Below are positions 19,369 through 30,411 of a stretch of DNA of 64,000 bases, in pieces. The position numbers were made by a program, and so were the translations under genes. Numbering within the stretch: position 1 is the first letter of the stretch; each line of letters begins with the position of its first letter. The notes below the pieces were generated by a model. The model searched no databases and was not told where the DNA came from. It worked only from the letters and a program-made list of their open reading frames with translations. Origin of the DNA: Leptasterias polaris (taxonomy: Eukaryota > Echinodermata > Asteroidea > Forcipulatida > Asteriidae); assembly GCA_037783415.1 (NCBI GenBank), contig JAZGTN010000037.1, positions 6,496,501-6,560,500 on the forward strand. The letters run 5' to 3'.

Positions 19369-20714
19369 CTTGTAAATATGCTTAGGGGGAGTAAACACCA
19401 CATCTCAACTACTAAAAACGGTGCAACGTACCAATTTAAAAAGCCCATATTTCTGCCTTTCCAGATGTAAATAATTATTTTTTACGAAAGATGTGTTAAG
19501 AGTGTGTGAATGGTTAGAGAGGAACCACAGGGTCCTTTCTCGATGGTGAATGTAACTCCATTTGACCATAAACTGGTTGTGAACGCTATCAACATCAGAA
19601 AGATACATTTATCACAATACTTGTTTAAAATCTGGGCTACAGAAACTTCCTGGGGGAAAGTCAAACACACAATTTACTTGCCCAGTGGGCAATTTTACAA
19701 AACAGCTTAAGCGCAAGATCTGGAGGCAATGATCTTATCCTTCTTCCTCTTGGGTTCGTGATAGTTTTCATTTTTTCCCCACAATAAACTCAATCAATCA
19801 ATCATATCTTGTCTAATAAACACCCTCCCCTCCTCAACAAGTTGTAATAATTAACATCAGTATAAATGATTGATTGATGATGACATCCATTCAGTCACAA
19901 CCACCCTTACATGTAGGTGAACAAGAGGGCAGCCCCCCCATTAGAACCAGTACCATAAATTACAAACCCTTACCAAAGATCACCGGGTATTGAGGAAGGA
20001 CAATGGGGCCGAGCCTGGACTTATCAGTTATTGAGGTTATCTGGAGACTGACAGGGGAGCCCATCGGCCCATATTGACTATTCTCATGACATTTTGACTT
20101 CAGACACACAAAAAAGCCTTAAAACAAACTCAGTCTAACAACTCTGAAACATAAATAATAAACATTTAAAAAAAAATTAACAATTTAAAAATGTAAAATG
20201 ATCAGCTACTGTTTGTAAGCTTTGCCACCTGATGCTGAGGAAAAAAGATTTACATTTAAGTTTAACAATTAAGAAATGGGACTTTAATTGGGTAAAGAAG
20301 GCTGAAGCATGAGAAAGAAAAATCATAATTGAATGTTGACTAGTGTTGAATAGGCCCCTACTTTTTAAATTAAATTTTTGTTTGTTATTTACATTTACAG
20401 TAAAAAAAAAAGGGAAACTGGATAAATACAACATTAACTGTTCGGGGAAACACATTTTTGTTGAAAAAATTAATGTATTTTGATATAGCTAGTGTTTTGC
20501 ATGGACCTCCTTGCCAAAACTGGTTTGCCTACAAAACTCATTCTAATAACAGATTTCAGATAACACCTTGGTTCACCCCTATGTTCCGACACCACTACGA
20601 GTCAGCAACCATGTTCCGACATCCCGAGTGTATTTTCCAAATCCTAACCCCAACCCTCATGTAAATTATGAGCTTTTTTTCAGGGTTGTCAGAGAACAGA
20701 GCAATGACAGGCCT

Positions 20715-21060
20715 TAAAAGGGAGGGTATACCTTTAGTAATTACTCCAAAAATTAATAACCACAAAAACTTACTTTGTAAAGAGCACTGGAGAGCTGTCG
20801 GTACTGTAAAACATTGTTATAAACGACACCTTTTGAAGTAATGTAGTTTAAGAAAAAGAGGTAATTTTTTATCAACAAATTTGAATCTGAGGCATGAAGC
20901 CTTTCTCAGGCATATGAAAGCACACCCATGGCAACAAGGATGTTTTCTTTCTTTCATTACTTTCTTGCAAATTCGATGACCATTTGAGCCCAAAGTTTCA
21001 CAGTTTTGTTCACTTTTTTTCTTCTTCATATGTTGGTGATGCTGATATTCTCGACACAAA
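20715..21060 (-). repeat. ~370-bp repeat variant B, reverse copy
   Basis: Reversed order of the family blocks: TTTAGTAATTACTCCAAAAA, AACATTGTTATAAACGACAC, AGCCTTTCTCAGGCATATGA and CTTGCAAATTCGATGACCAT. It is truncated at the right. Confidence 0.65.
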
Positions 21061-22347
21061 ATATTTTAAGACATTACATCAAATTGATATCACTGCTGTT
21101 GTTTCAATTGTCTTCACTTTTGCTGTCATTTCACCGTTTTCAAGAACCCCCTGATTCCGGCATGGGGAGTCACATATGATTTATTGCTAATATCTTAGAG
21201 CACCCTTTCACAATAAGTGTTTCCCCCTTAACGATCATAATTGCTTAACTGAGAAAGTGGTGTTTGAAGGTTTGCACGGTGTGAAAAATAAGAAATAACT
21301 ATAAATAGTCAACTTGCGGGTACCACCATGAGTAGAATCTCTATTGGGAGGAGTGTTGGCTCTGAAAAGATCTGGGAAAGCTTGGGAAAGGTTGCCGTAC
21401 ATGAGATGTGGTTTCTTCAGACTGTTAAATTAAGTACATTCCTGGGTGGACCATGCAACAAAAACAGACTTGTTCCAACTTTATATACAAACATGTATAT
21501 ACCTGTTTATTTACCTATATTGACATATCACAACATTGTTTTTAATTGTAAGGTTCAATGTCCATGTTTCTCGTTCAGCTAGGGGATGTCCCTTCTGTCC
21601 ACCTCATCCCATCTGGTTTGTTGACTTTCTTCTCTACAAATAATGAATGTATTCTATGAGTGCAAGGGTGAGAATATTTTCATGAGCTGCAATATGGAAT
21701 GGGAAATCAATGTTTAATAAAAATTAAAGTAGATCTTTGTCATTTGATCGGCGGATAAAAGTTGTAAGAAGTACATATACTTCCATGTTTTCTACATATG
21801 TTTTTGCTTTGTGTGATCAAGGGTCCCCATAGTGGGCCTGCATTCCTGCGCGGGGTGTTCTTTTTGCACTATAGTCGTTGTATTGTATTTTGATGTTTGT
21901 GAAATAAAGGTAATAAACTAAAATAAGAATAAACACAACTTGTATAAGATTGTATTCTGGTATCCACTAGGAGGGCGTTTTGTACTGCATGGTGTGGTTT
22001 GAGTGCAAAAGTAACAAAGGATGGGACAAAAATGCAAAGTGAATAGTACCAAAGTACATGGTTTATGACGCGTACCTGTAGGCCATGAAATGGTTTGATT
22101 CCTAAATGCCGCATGACCTGAAATCCTGCAGTCACATGACAAGTATCTTCTGGGTGTTACATGATAACGTGATAAGCAATGTTGTTCCAGGCCTTACACA
22201 CAGCACCCACAGCAATTGCCGTGGTGCCTTGTGCTTTTGCTGTGGTGCCCTTTGCAAAGTTCCAACACAAATTTACATTTTCCTCATAGAAGCACCCCTT
22301 CAGAGGGAAATTGCTGTGCCCCCTCAAGAGCGAAGTTTAAGGCCTGT

Positions 22348-23115
22348 GAAAAGTTCACTTGAGGCACTATGTGTTGGATTCAACCCCTTCTTCTTGCTTT
22401 CACAATTTTAATATCCCCTTTGGTCTTACATAATTTGTGTGAGGTTTCATCACAGGGCCTTGTGAAAAGAAAAAATCCCACCCTCACCTCATAGGTGGCG
22501 CGTCAAGGCCGTTAACATTGTTTCCTGTGTCCTTGAGTAAGATACTTATCCAAATTCGCTTTGTCCTAAAGCCTGGTTTCATGTACTAGGGTTGGTAGTA
22601 CACATAAAAGAACACAAACAACTTTTCAATTCAATTAAATTCGATGCTTATTGTCCATAAAATGATAATTTGCTCTGTCGAACATGCTCATAACTGTAAA
22701 AATATGTCAAAATTACAAGGATCTTCTTGGGTGTTACATAATGTGTTCATAATGAAAAGTTCACTTGAGGCACTATGTGTTGGATTCAACCCCTTCTTCT
22801 TGCTCTCACATTTTTAATATCCCCTTTGGTCTTACATAATTTGTGTGATGTTTCATCACAGGGCCTTGTGAAAAGAAAAAACCCCACCCCCACCTTATAC
22901 GGTGGCGCATCGTGGCTGAGTGAATAAGAGCATCGTTTCCTGTGTTAGATACTTTAAAAAATTCGCTTTGTCCTAAGTCATAGGTTTCATGTACTACGGT
23001 TGTTAGTACACATAAAAGAACACAAACAACTTTTCAATTCAATTCAATTCGATGTTTATTGTCAATAAAATGGAAATTTGCTTTGTCGAACATGCTCATA
23101 ACCGTAAAAATATAT
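22348..23115 (+). repeat. Two-copy direct duplication (period ~406 bp)
   Basis: 22348-22720 and 22754-23115 share AAGTTCACTTGAGGCACTAT, TTAATATCCCCTTTGGTCTT, 'gtgtgatgtttcatcacagg'-like, CAATTCAATT and GAACATGCTCATAAC blocks in the same order, offset about 406 bp. There are roughly 10% differences and small indels. Each copy contains SINE-like text (GGCCTTGTGAAAAGAAAAAA). No ORF. Confidence 0.8.
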
Positions 23116-23944
23116 ATATATTTTTTCTGCAGAATTACAAATAATGCTGCAAAGAATAACAATATGGAAGACTAAGGGTTAACCCCAGTGTTTCTGGTTC
23201 ACGTAGCAAACGCCATGTGATACAGGTTTCCTCGGGATTGCAAGCTACGGTGCAGTTCACTTTATGAAGCCTCCTTGGTTTCATTATAATAGTAACAATA
23301 ATATTTTTATTGAACAAGTTTGATCCGCTGCTACAGATCTGGAAAGGGGTGGGGGAAAATGCAGTACAATCATATCTAATCTTATAAAAACAATGACATC
23401 TGTTTCTCAATGTATTAGCTCACATAACTAAAACCAGAGAATGACAGAATTGTAGTCATCAGTAAAAGTAATACATTGAAAGTTAGAAACAATCCTGATA
23501 AAGCTTATTTTTTCAATGTTAATTGTGTTTTTTTGGGGGGGGGGGGGAAGTACACTTCTCTTCGTCATTTAGTCAAAACTGCAACCATGGATCAATGGTT
23601 ATAGTAACAAAGTTCCTGAACAACAAAGAACACGGCATACAAATATTAGTCATGCCCCAAAATTGACCGTCGACGACGAGCATTCCATGAATCCACTGCT
23701 AGTACTTTCCATGATGTTGGGAGGGTAACTGTAATAAGTTATTCATGAGGGGAAACTACTATTGTGTCAAACAACTAAGCTAAAAGACACCGAAAATAAC
23801 TTTAATACTGTGAGGGTAACCTTCCATTGATTGATAATAATTCTATTTTTGAAGTTTGTCTGGAAATTTTCAGTATGAAGTTTGTCCAGCTTTGTCTTTG
23901 AAAGCATATAGAGTGACAGTTAAAAATATCTTAACCTCCATTTA

Positions 23945-24330
23945 TAAGGCAGGGTAGTACTTTTGGTAATTGCCAAAGACCAGTATTCTCACTCGGTGTA
24001 TCCCAACATATGCATAAAATAACAAACCTGTGGAAATTTGGGCTGAATTGGTCATCAAAGTTGCAAGAAAAGGACGAAAGAAGAACAAAATAAGAAAAAA
24101 CTCACCCTTGTTGCATAGAATTGTGTGTTTTCAGATGCCTGAGAAAGGCTTCATGCCTGAAGCCTTTCTTAGATTCAAACTTTGGGGTGAAAAGTTACCT
24201 CCTTCTCTAAAACTACATTACTTCAAAGGGGGTTATTTCTATTACAATGTAACATCTTCAACAGCTTTCCAGTGCTCTTTACAAAGTAAGTGTTTATGGT
24301 CATTAAAATTTTGGAGTGATTACCAAAGTT
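23945..24330 (+). repeat. ~370-bp repeat variant B
   Basis: Full-length copy: GGTAATTGCCAAAGACCAGT at the left, 'atatgcataaaataacaaac', a central inverted pair (CTGAGAAAGGCTTCATGCCT / GAAGCCTTTCTTAG), and GAGTGATTACCAAAG at the right. An incidental 146-codon reading frame crosses it and is not a gene. Confidence 0.7.
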
Positions 24331-25370
24331 ATAGGCCCTACCCTCCCATTAAAAAAAGCTGCAATTCTGAACTATATCCTTTCATTGACCTAAAGCAAAA
24401 ATGGATGTTTACTTTTACAAGACCAGGAAAACCGGACGTTATGCCCGGATGCCATGACAGCTATTACTAGATATCACAATTCCACAATCCCTTGATAAAC
24501 ATATTGAAATAATGATGTGCATATTATGCAATACAATTTTGTAAAGTACCTTAATTTGCACTTTGACATTGTTGAGAAACCCACTCCTAAATAAATGTTA
24601 AAACAATCTAATGTGGTTAAATAACTTAAAACAATCCAAAGAAATGGACCATCTATGAGTTGTTTAATTGTTTGTTCATGAACGCTTTGTCTATGAGCGT
24701 CTCCCAAGAGATATGCAACATCAATATCATTATGGCATTAAATTGTGATGACCATACTAGTAAAACTGCTCATCAGTTTGAGTCAGTTTACGGTTCCTTC
24801 TCTATCATAGGGGGTAATTTCAGGCTTGTGTTCTATAGATTTGTGTTTCTCAATGTAATGAATTGGGGTTGGAATGACAAAAGACAGGATTATGGTTGCT
24901 AGGCAGATTAGGAAGATTACAGTCATAAGAGATAGCTACATGGGGGGGGGGGGGGGGGGGGGGTGGGGGTCCTTACCAGGAGTAAATGTATGTTAAGTGT
25001 CAGCGTTTTCTGGTGTGTTTGTTAGATTAGATGTTTTTCTCTTTTATATCTCTTTTACGTATAAATCTTTTTAAGGCCCGATGTTTCGTTATTGAAAGGG
25101 GCAAGGGCACCAAGGCGTTTTCTCCTTGGGGCACCTCTATGGGGGAGTTTTCTGTTGGAACATTTCAAGGGGCACCGAGGCAAAGACCAGGGCCCAATTT
25201 CATAGAGCTGCTTAAGCACAAAAAGTAGCTAAGCTGTGAAAAAAGAATCTGAAACTAAAATTGAGAAAGAGAAAAAATGCAGATCTGTTGTAAACACACA
25301 AACACAAAAACACACATTGAAGTGTCAAATCTTCTTGACCGTTTGTGAAGATCACTTTTCATGCTTTTAC

Positions 25371-25913
25371 CAGGGGCGAATCCAGGATTTTTTAAACCGG
25401 GGGGCACAACGGTGCAACCAGGATTTTGTAGAGGGTAAAAAAGAAATGGGTGGGGTCCAGGGGCCGGCCTTATGGCCCCTGGTGGGGTCCCGGGGCGAAG
25501 CCCCGGTGGGAGCCTTTAGCGTTCTGTGGGGTGAAAAATCAAGCCTCCATGTGCCTAAAACAGAGAAATAGACACACTTTTATTGGAAATTAGATCCATA
25601 TAAATCTTCTAAATTTACTGGAAAAATTTCTGTAACATCGATGGTGGGGGTTCAGGGGCGAAGCCCTGGTGGGGCCCAGGGGGCGAATCCCCCAGAAGCT
25701 CTGAGCTTTTGGCATTTTGAGGGTGAAAAATCAAGCCTCTGTGTGCCTGAAACCGAGAAATAGACACACTTTTTAAGCCCATACCAATCTTCTAATTTTA
25801 CTCAAAGAAAATTGTAATCCCACAAACCTCGCGTTTGGATCTGGTCGCTGCAATATCTGGTTTCATGCATATTCATTCAAAAAAAATTGTTCAAGCCCCT
25901 GGATCCGCGCCTG
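25371..25913. mobile_element. Non-autonomous DNA transposon, 543 bp, 5-bp TSD
   Basis: Left end CAGGGGCGAATCCAGGATTT. The right end CCCCTGGATCCGCGCCTG is its near-complement. Both sides are flanked by TTTAC (25366-25370 and 25914-25918), an exact 5-bp target duplication. Internally two related blocks of about 235 bp (each with GGCGAAGCCC and GGTGAAAAATCAAGCCTC) show a tandem duplication. No transposase. Confidence 0.8.
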
Positions 25914-26274
25914 TTTACTGCTAACATAAGTGCTAAACTTTGTTGCCCGTCAATTTTTTTTTTTTTAATTGTGCCAAGTTTATCATGTTTATCACTCTTT
26001 AAACTCATCCTTAAAAAGAAAAAAAAAAAAAAAAAGGTGTCGCAGCCAAATCATCAAAAAGCAAGTTCCAAACTCCAAAGTGCACAATCTACATAGCAGT
26101 CCCACAGACATCATTTATATTGCATGCATCACAAAGTATGAAGGAACCCGAGAATATTGGCAGAGTTTGTTACTTGGAGGAGTTGCTAGATGTACAAACA
26201 CTGGAAATCCGAATGGAATATCCAACACCGTTTCGGTATGTCAATTTCCTGCCACTGGTATTTCACTTTAAAGG

Positions 26275-26665
26275 GTGCACAACAGCATTGGTAAGGTTTT
26301 CAAAATAAATGCACACAGATTTGCACATAACTTACATGGTATAAAAATGGTCATGGTGGAAAACTTCTCTTGAAATAGTTTTGATTGAAATTCTGAAGTT
26401 TTGTATTAGTTTTTTAAACATTTTTTATACGAGTAAAACAATTAGTTTTGATCTCGCGAGACTAAAACCTGATGTTTGGAAACAGTGAAAATATCAGGTT
26501 GTTTTACTACTTTCTTGATGACTGAATGAGCTTAAATTGTCACAGGTTTGTTTAATATTAAATATCGATGTTGAGTCACATAAAGTGCAGACACTGATCT
26601 TTGACATTTTACCAATGTTGTCAATGTGCTTTTACGGTATAAGGTATGATAATTTAAAGACAAAA
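26275..26665 (-). repeat. ~370-bp repeat variant A, reverse copy
   Basis: Begins GGGTGCACAACAGCATTGGT and ends ACATTTTACCAATGTTGTC, with 'ttgtcacaggtttgttta' and GATCTTTGAC in reverse order. It is related to 3683-4041 and 59335-59670. Confidence 0.55.
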
Positions 26666-26859
26666 ACAAAATTGGTTATTATTGAACAATTTCTTCTGGA
26701 GAATTATTTCTGAAAACTGTCAAAGTAAACAAAAATAAATAAAAATAACATTGAAAGACCACAAAAATTGTTTGCAAATCTTTGAGAATATTTCACTTTA
26801 TCTTTTTTTCCCCCACAAAATCTGAATTACTCTCTTTTACTCTCGGGTTGTCCCTAAAC

Positions 26860-27130
26860 AGAACGTCGAGTGTTTTAAACAATCTTTTAAGTTTGCCGGT
26901 GCTAAAGTTTGGAACAATATTCCTTCTTCCATTCAAAGTTCCTCCTCCATTGAAATTTGTTAATCTTTATATAAGAAACTGTATTTCAAGTAGTTTTTCT
27001 TTGTATTCTTCTTTTTCAAGTGTGTTGTTTACCTTGATCATTTTTTATGTATAACAGGACATTGATGTAAAACAGCTTTTGCTGATCTTTTTATCCTGTA
27101 TAAAGATGTTGCAATAAAATAATAATAAAT
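26860..27130 (+). pseudogene. LINE 3'-end remnant
   Basis: A frame different from any long ORF reads FKFAGAKVWNNIPSSIQSSS, the usual C-terminal text of CR1/Jockey-type reverse transcriptase proteins. A non-coding tail and an AATAATAAATAAAA microsatellite at about 27117-27137 follow. Only the last roughly 80 residues remain and stops interrupt them. Confidence 0.6.
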
Positions 27131-27329
27131 AAAATAATTTACATAACATTATGAAACTTTCACAAGTTGATTGTATGGTGTGTTTATAAACTAGAAAAGG
27201 GAATCCGAGCTATTCTTGCTAAAACCAATTAAAGAGAAAATAGCTACAGTTTTGGGGAACAGGTATTGATAATCTCATCTAGTAATTTTTAAGGTTTCCC
27301 AGACAGGTTCAGGGTCCACATTGGCGTTA

Positions 27330-27560
27330 AATGGATCAGGTGTGCTCAGTGGTTTCTATCCCAGCCTTTCACCTGCATACCCTGGTTCCAATCCCACCTC
27401 AGACCACAGCCTTGTTGCATGTGGACTTGGGGTTTCCAGTATCTTCCTGATTGTGTGTGTTTTCCCAAGTTGGGGCTTTCCTGCCACATCAAAAACTTAA
27501 CATTTGTTCATTGTCTCCTAGTCATCCTGCTAGTGAAACATGCGCTGTTGGAGGTGTTAA
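27330..27560 (+). mobile_element. tRNA-derived SINE
   Basis: GTGTGCTCAGTGGTTTCTAT resembles an A box and GGTTCCAATCCCACC a B box. The body has TTGTGTGTGTTTTCCC and TTCCTGCCACATCAAAAACT, as in the element near 8090-8230. Confidence 0.55.
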
Positions 27561-28994
27561 GAAATAAACAAATCAAACTTATATGCAGAGCTTGAAATGC
27601 TTGGGGCAGTCTATTCAACTAGAGAAACCAATGAAAAATTGTGTGTTTTATGTGAGGGATATTGTGACGTTTGTTGTACTGGCCTCCATTCAGCGGTGAT
27701 TCATGGTTGCAGAAAGTCAAGGCTCTGTGTTATAATGAAAGTGATGTCACAGGTCACCGCGGCCATTGTACACATAATTTTTTCCACAAGTTTGTTGTTT
27801 TGTTGTCAGGGAAACACAAGCTAGTAAACATTACAGGTGGAGTATTTTTAGGCCGTACGGTGTAAACGAAAAGATGCCTGGAAAATGATTTCCGTTCCGA
27901 CCCCCGTGGGTCTACTTTTTGAAGGTATATTTTGTGAGTTGTAGACATACTAAACACTATACTAAAAGTTCTCCAAAAAATATCCAGTCAAATTTGCAAA
28001 AACATGCAAAGTTTGCTAAAAACGTTGTTGGGCGCAATCTGTGGAAATGCGCGCGCGCAATGTGCGAACTGAAGTCTTCCGACACACACAAATCAAATTG
28101 CGCGGCTGAGACACGGTATTGACCATGGGCAGCGCGCCGTATCGATTCCCCCCGTTGGTGTGTGGGCCGTAAAACATAATTATTATAGGCCTATATCCTT
28201 TATTTAAAAAAAATAAATAAATAAATAAATTGCGTCGCGTCCAACAACATCAATTGTGTGGTTTAGGCCATGTTTAAAACTGTAGGCCTATTTCTCAAAA
28301 ACTAGACTATCGTGTCTTTTTAACATCACTGAATGGTTAGCCATCAAAGTTTTGTGCCAAGAATAATTAAAGAGCTTAGTTTAAAAAATGTATAGGCTAG
28401 TCATTGAACAACAAGGATGGAATGATGAGTCGCTCCAATTATTGTCAACAAAATTAAGAAACTGACAATTTTTTGTCTTATTCTTTTGACCTTTGATTTC
28501 TAATTAATAGGATACTTTTCCCCTAAAACACCTAGCCCCCCCCCTATCACTGTTATTGCAAAAAAAAAAGGGCCTAAGGTAAACTATAAAAAATTAAAAT
28601 AAAACAAAATAAAAAAAAGGGGGAAATGTTTGTTTTATTAAGTTAAAACATTCCCCTTTACCACTTATAACCCCCTTTTCTGTGAGGGTGCATGCAGACA
28701 TCAAAGAAAAAGTATGTTTAACTATCGCCTTTTGACTTTTCGAGGGAGACCATTGTCTCCCACTGAAAACAACATCCATAGGATGGTTTTCAACGCTTTT
28801 CTGATCATTTTTCTGTCGATGTCTCTCGCCGGAACACTATTAATGGGCAGGAAAGTACCTATAGGCACCGTCTCACTTTTTCTCATGATCCTCCCTCCTT
28901 TCCGCCGCCCCCCTCCCACACACACCCCTTTCTTGTGGATTTTCCCTTACCAGGCCCGTAACTATAGGGGGTGAGCCGCTCATAGTATAATTTT

Positions 28995-29345
28995 CTTTGT
29001 TCGGCATCCCAAAATCATTTAAAATTTACCCAGTCAAATTCCCTTGTGGTGAATTCAATATCTGGCTGCAGCTTCCCAGGTTGTATCGTACTTGGATGTG
29101 ATCCCTGGCTACACTTTTTGAATAGCTTCTGACTGGTAACCCCCCAACAAGGATAATTATTGACAAAATAGGGAGACGGCCAACATAGGTCTAGATAGCT
29201 CAGTTGGTAGAGCGCCGCCACGTTAATCCGGAGGTCGTTGGTTCAAATTCCACTCTAGCAAGTACATTTGTTTTGTTCAACCCAAACTCGTTTAAAATTT
29301 ACCCAGTCAGTTTCCCTTATGGTTTATCATTTGATAAACAAATTA
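28995..29345 (+). mobile_element. tRNA-Lys-like SINE, long copy with repeated flank
   Basis: Block order: 'cccaaaatcatttaaaattt' + ACCCAGTCAAATTCCCTTG, body (CTTCCCAGGTTGTATCGTA, GATCCCTGGCTACAC, CTTCTGACTGGTAACC, AATAGGGAGAC), the tRNA-like part (29190-29262: TCTAGATAGCTCAGTTGGTA, B box GGTTCAAATTCC, CTCTAG), then the first block again (TTTAAAATTTACCCAGTCAG). It is nested within the large element at 27849-33776. Confidence 0.7.
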
Positions 29346-30411
29346 ATAAATAAATAAAAAAGCATCAATAAAAAGGCATAAATAAATAATTTAAAAACCC
29401 ACCAAGATCAAAAAAGGAAGAAAAAGTCCACACAAAATGTAAAAAAATGGTGCCCTCAAAAAACCAAGCAAAAACTAACAAATTTACAAAATTGGCTGGA
29501 ATTGGGCCTTCATTATCAAAAAAGTAAAAATCCAGCGCCCCCACCCCCTCCCTCTCGTCGACGGGCGCCGCTAATTCATATAACGTGCCGATGTCATTTT
29601 CTTTCATATTCGCCCCCAAAAAAATAAATATATATATATATTAATAATAAATAAAGATAACAATAAAATAAAATAGATAAATAAAAAAAAATAAAAAAAC
29701 GCCCCCCCCCCCCTCAAAAAAGGGTTAGAAGAATAATTTATTTTACAGGCCTGCCCCTAACAATTGTTTTTGTATCCCCACCCTCTTTAGAACTGGGATA
29801 GGCCCTATGATGACGCCTCATTTCTTCAAGCTTGCCTTAATACATGATTCTCACTCGACACGGGGACAAGCTACATTTTTAATAATTTACAAACATTTAT
29901 TATTTATTTAACATTTATTTACATTGAACATTTTAACTGCGTTACGGTCCTATTTTCTTTGCATGTCCTTGTTCTCTAATAAAAATGAGCGCATGAGGTC
30001 CTTTATGCACTGTATGCTGTATACTAGGCCTATATCGAGTACGGGGCCTACTATCAAAAGATGCTGTGTTTTTCGTGATCTCACACACATGATCTCATCT
30101 CATGACGACGCGCTTGAACCGCGGCCTCATGCATGATTTTACTCTTCCCTGAAAATATATTGTGCTTTCTCAGCTTTGACAGATTTTAGGTGAACAAAAC
30201 ACTTCGGATTTATCACGGAGTCTTTCTCACCCGAGCGAGGCATGGGCGCCGCCATGTTTGTTTTGGGGTGTCACATGACGTGTGACCTAGGATGTGATTG
30301 GCGAATTTAGATCACATGGTGACTGTGCGCAGGTATTTCAAATAAAATGTAACGAGCCGACGTATCACAACCGTAAACAGTGTTCGATCGCTGTCGATTA
30401 TCTAGTGCAAT

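Noticed and set aside
19179..19448. Minus-strand ORF with a repeated peptide
   Set aside because: It is explained by the 42-bp tandem repeat (14 codons), with no other sign of coding.
24030..24470. 146-codon ORF
   Set aside because: It lies across a ~370-bp dispersed repeat; other copies of that repeat do not keep the frame open.
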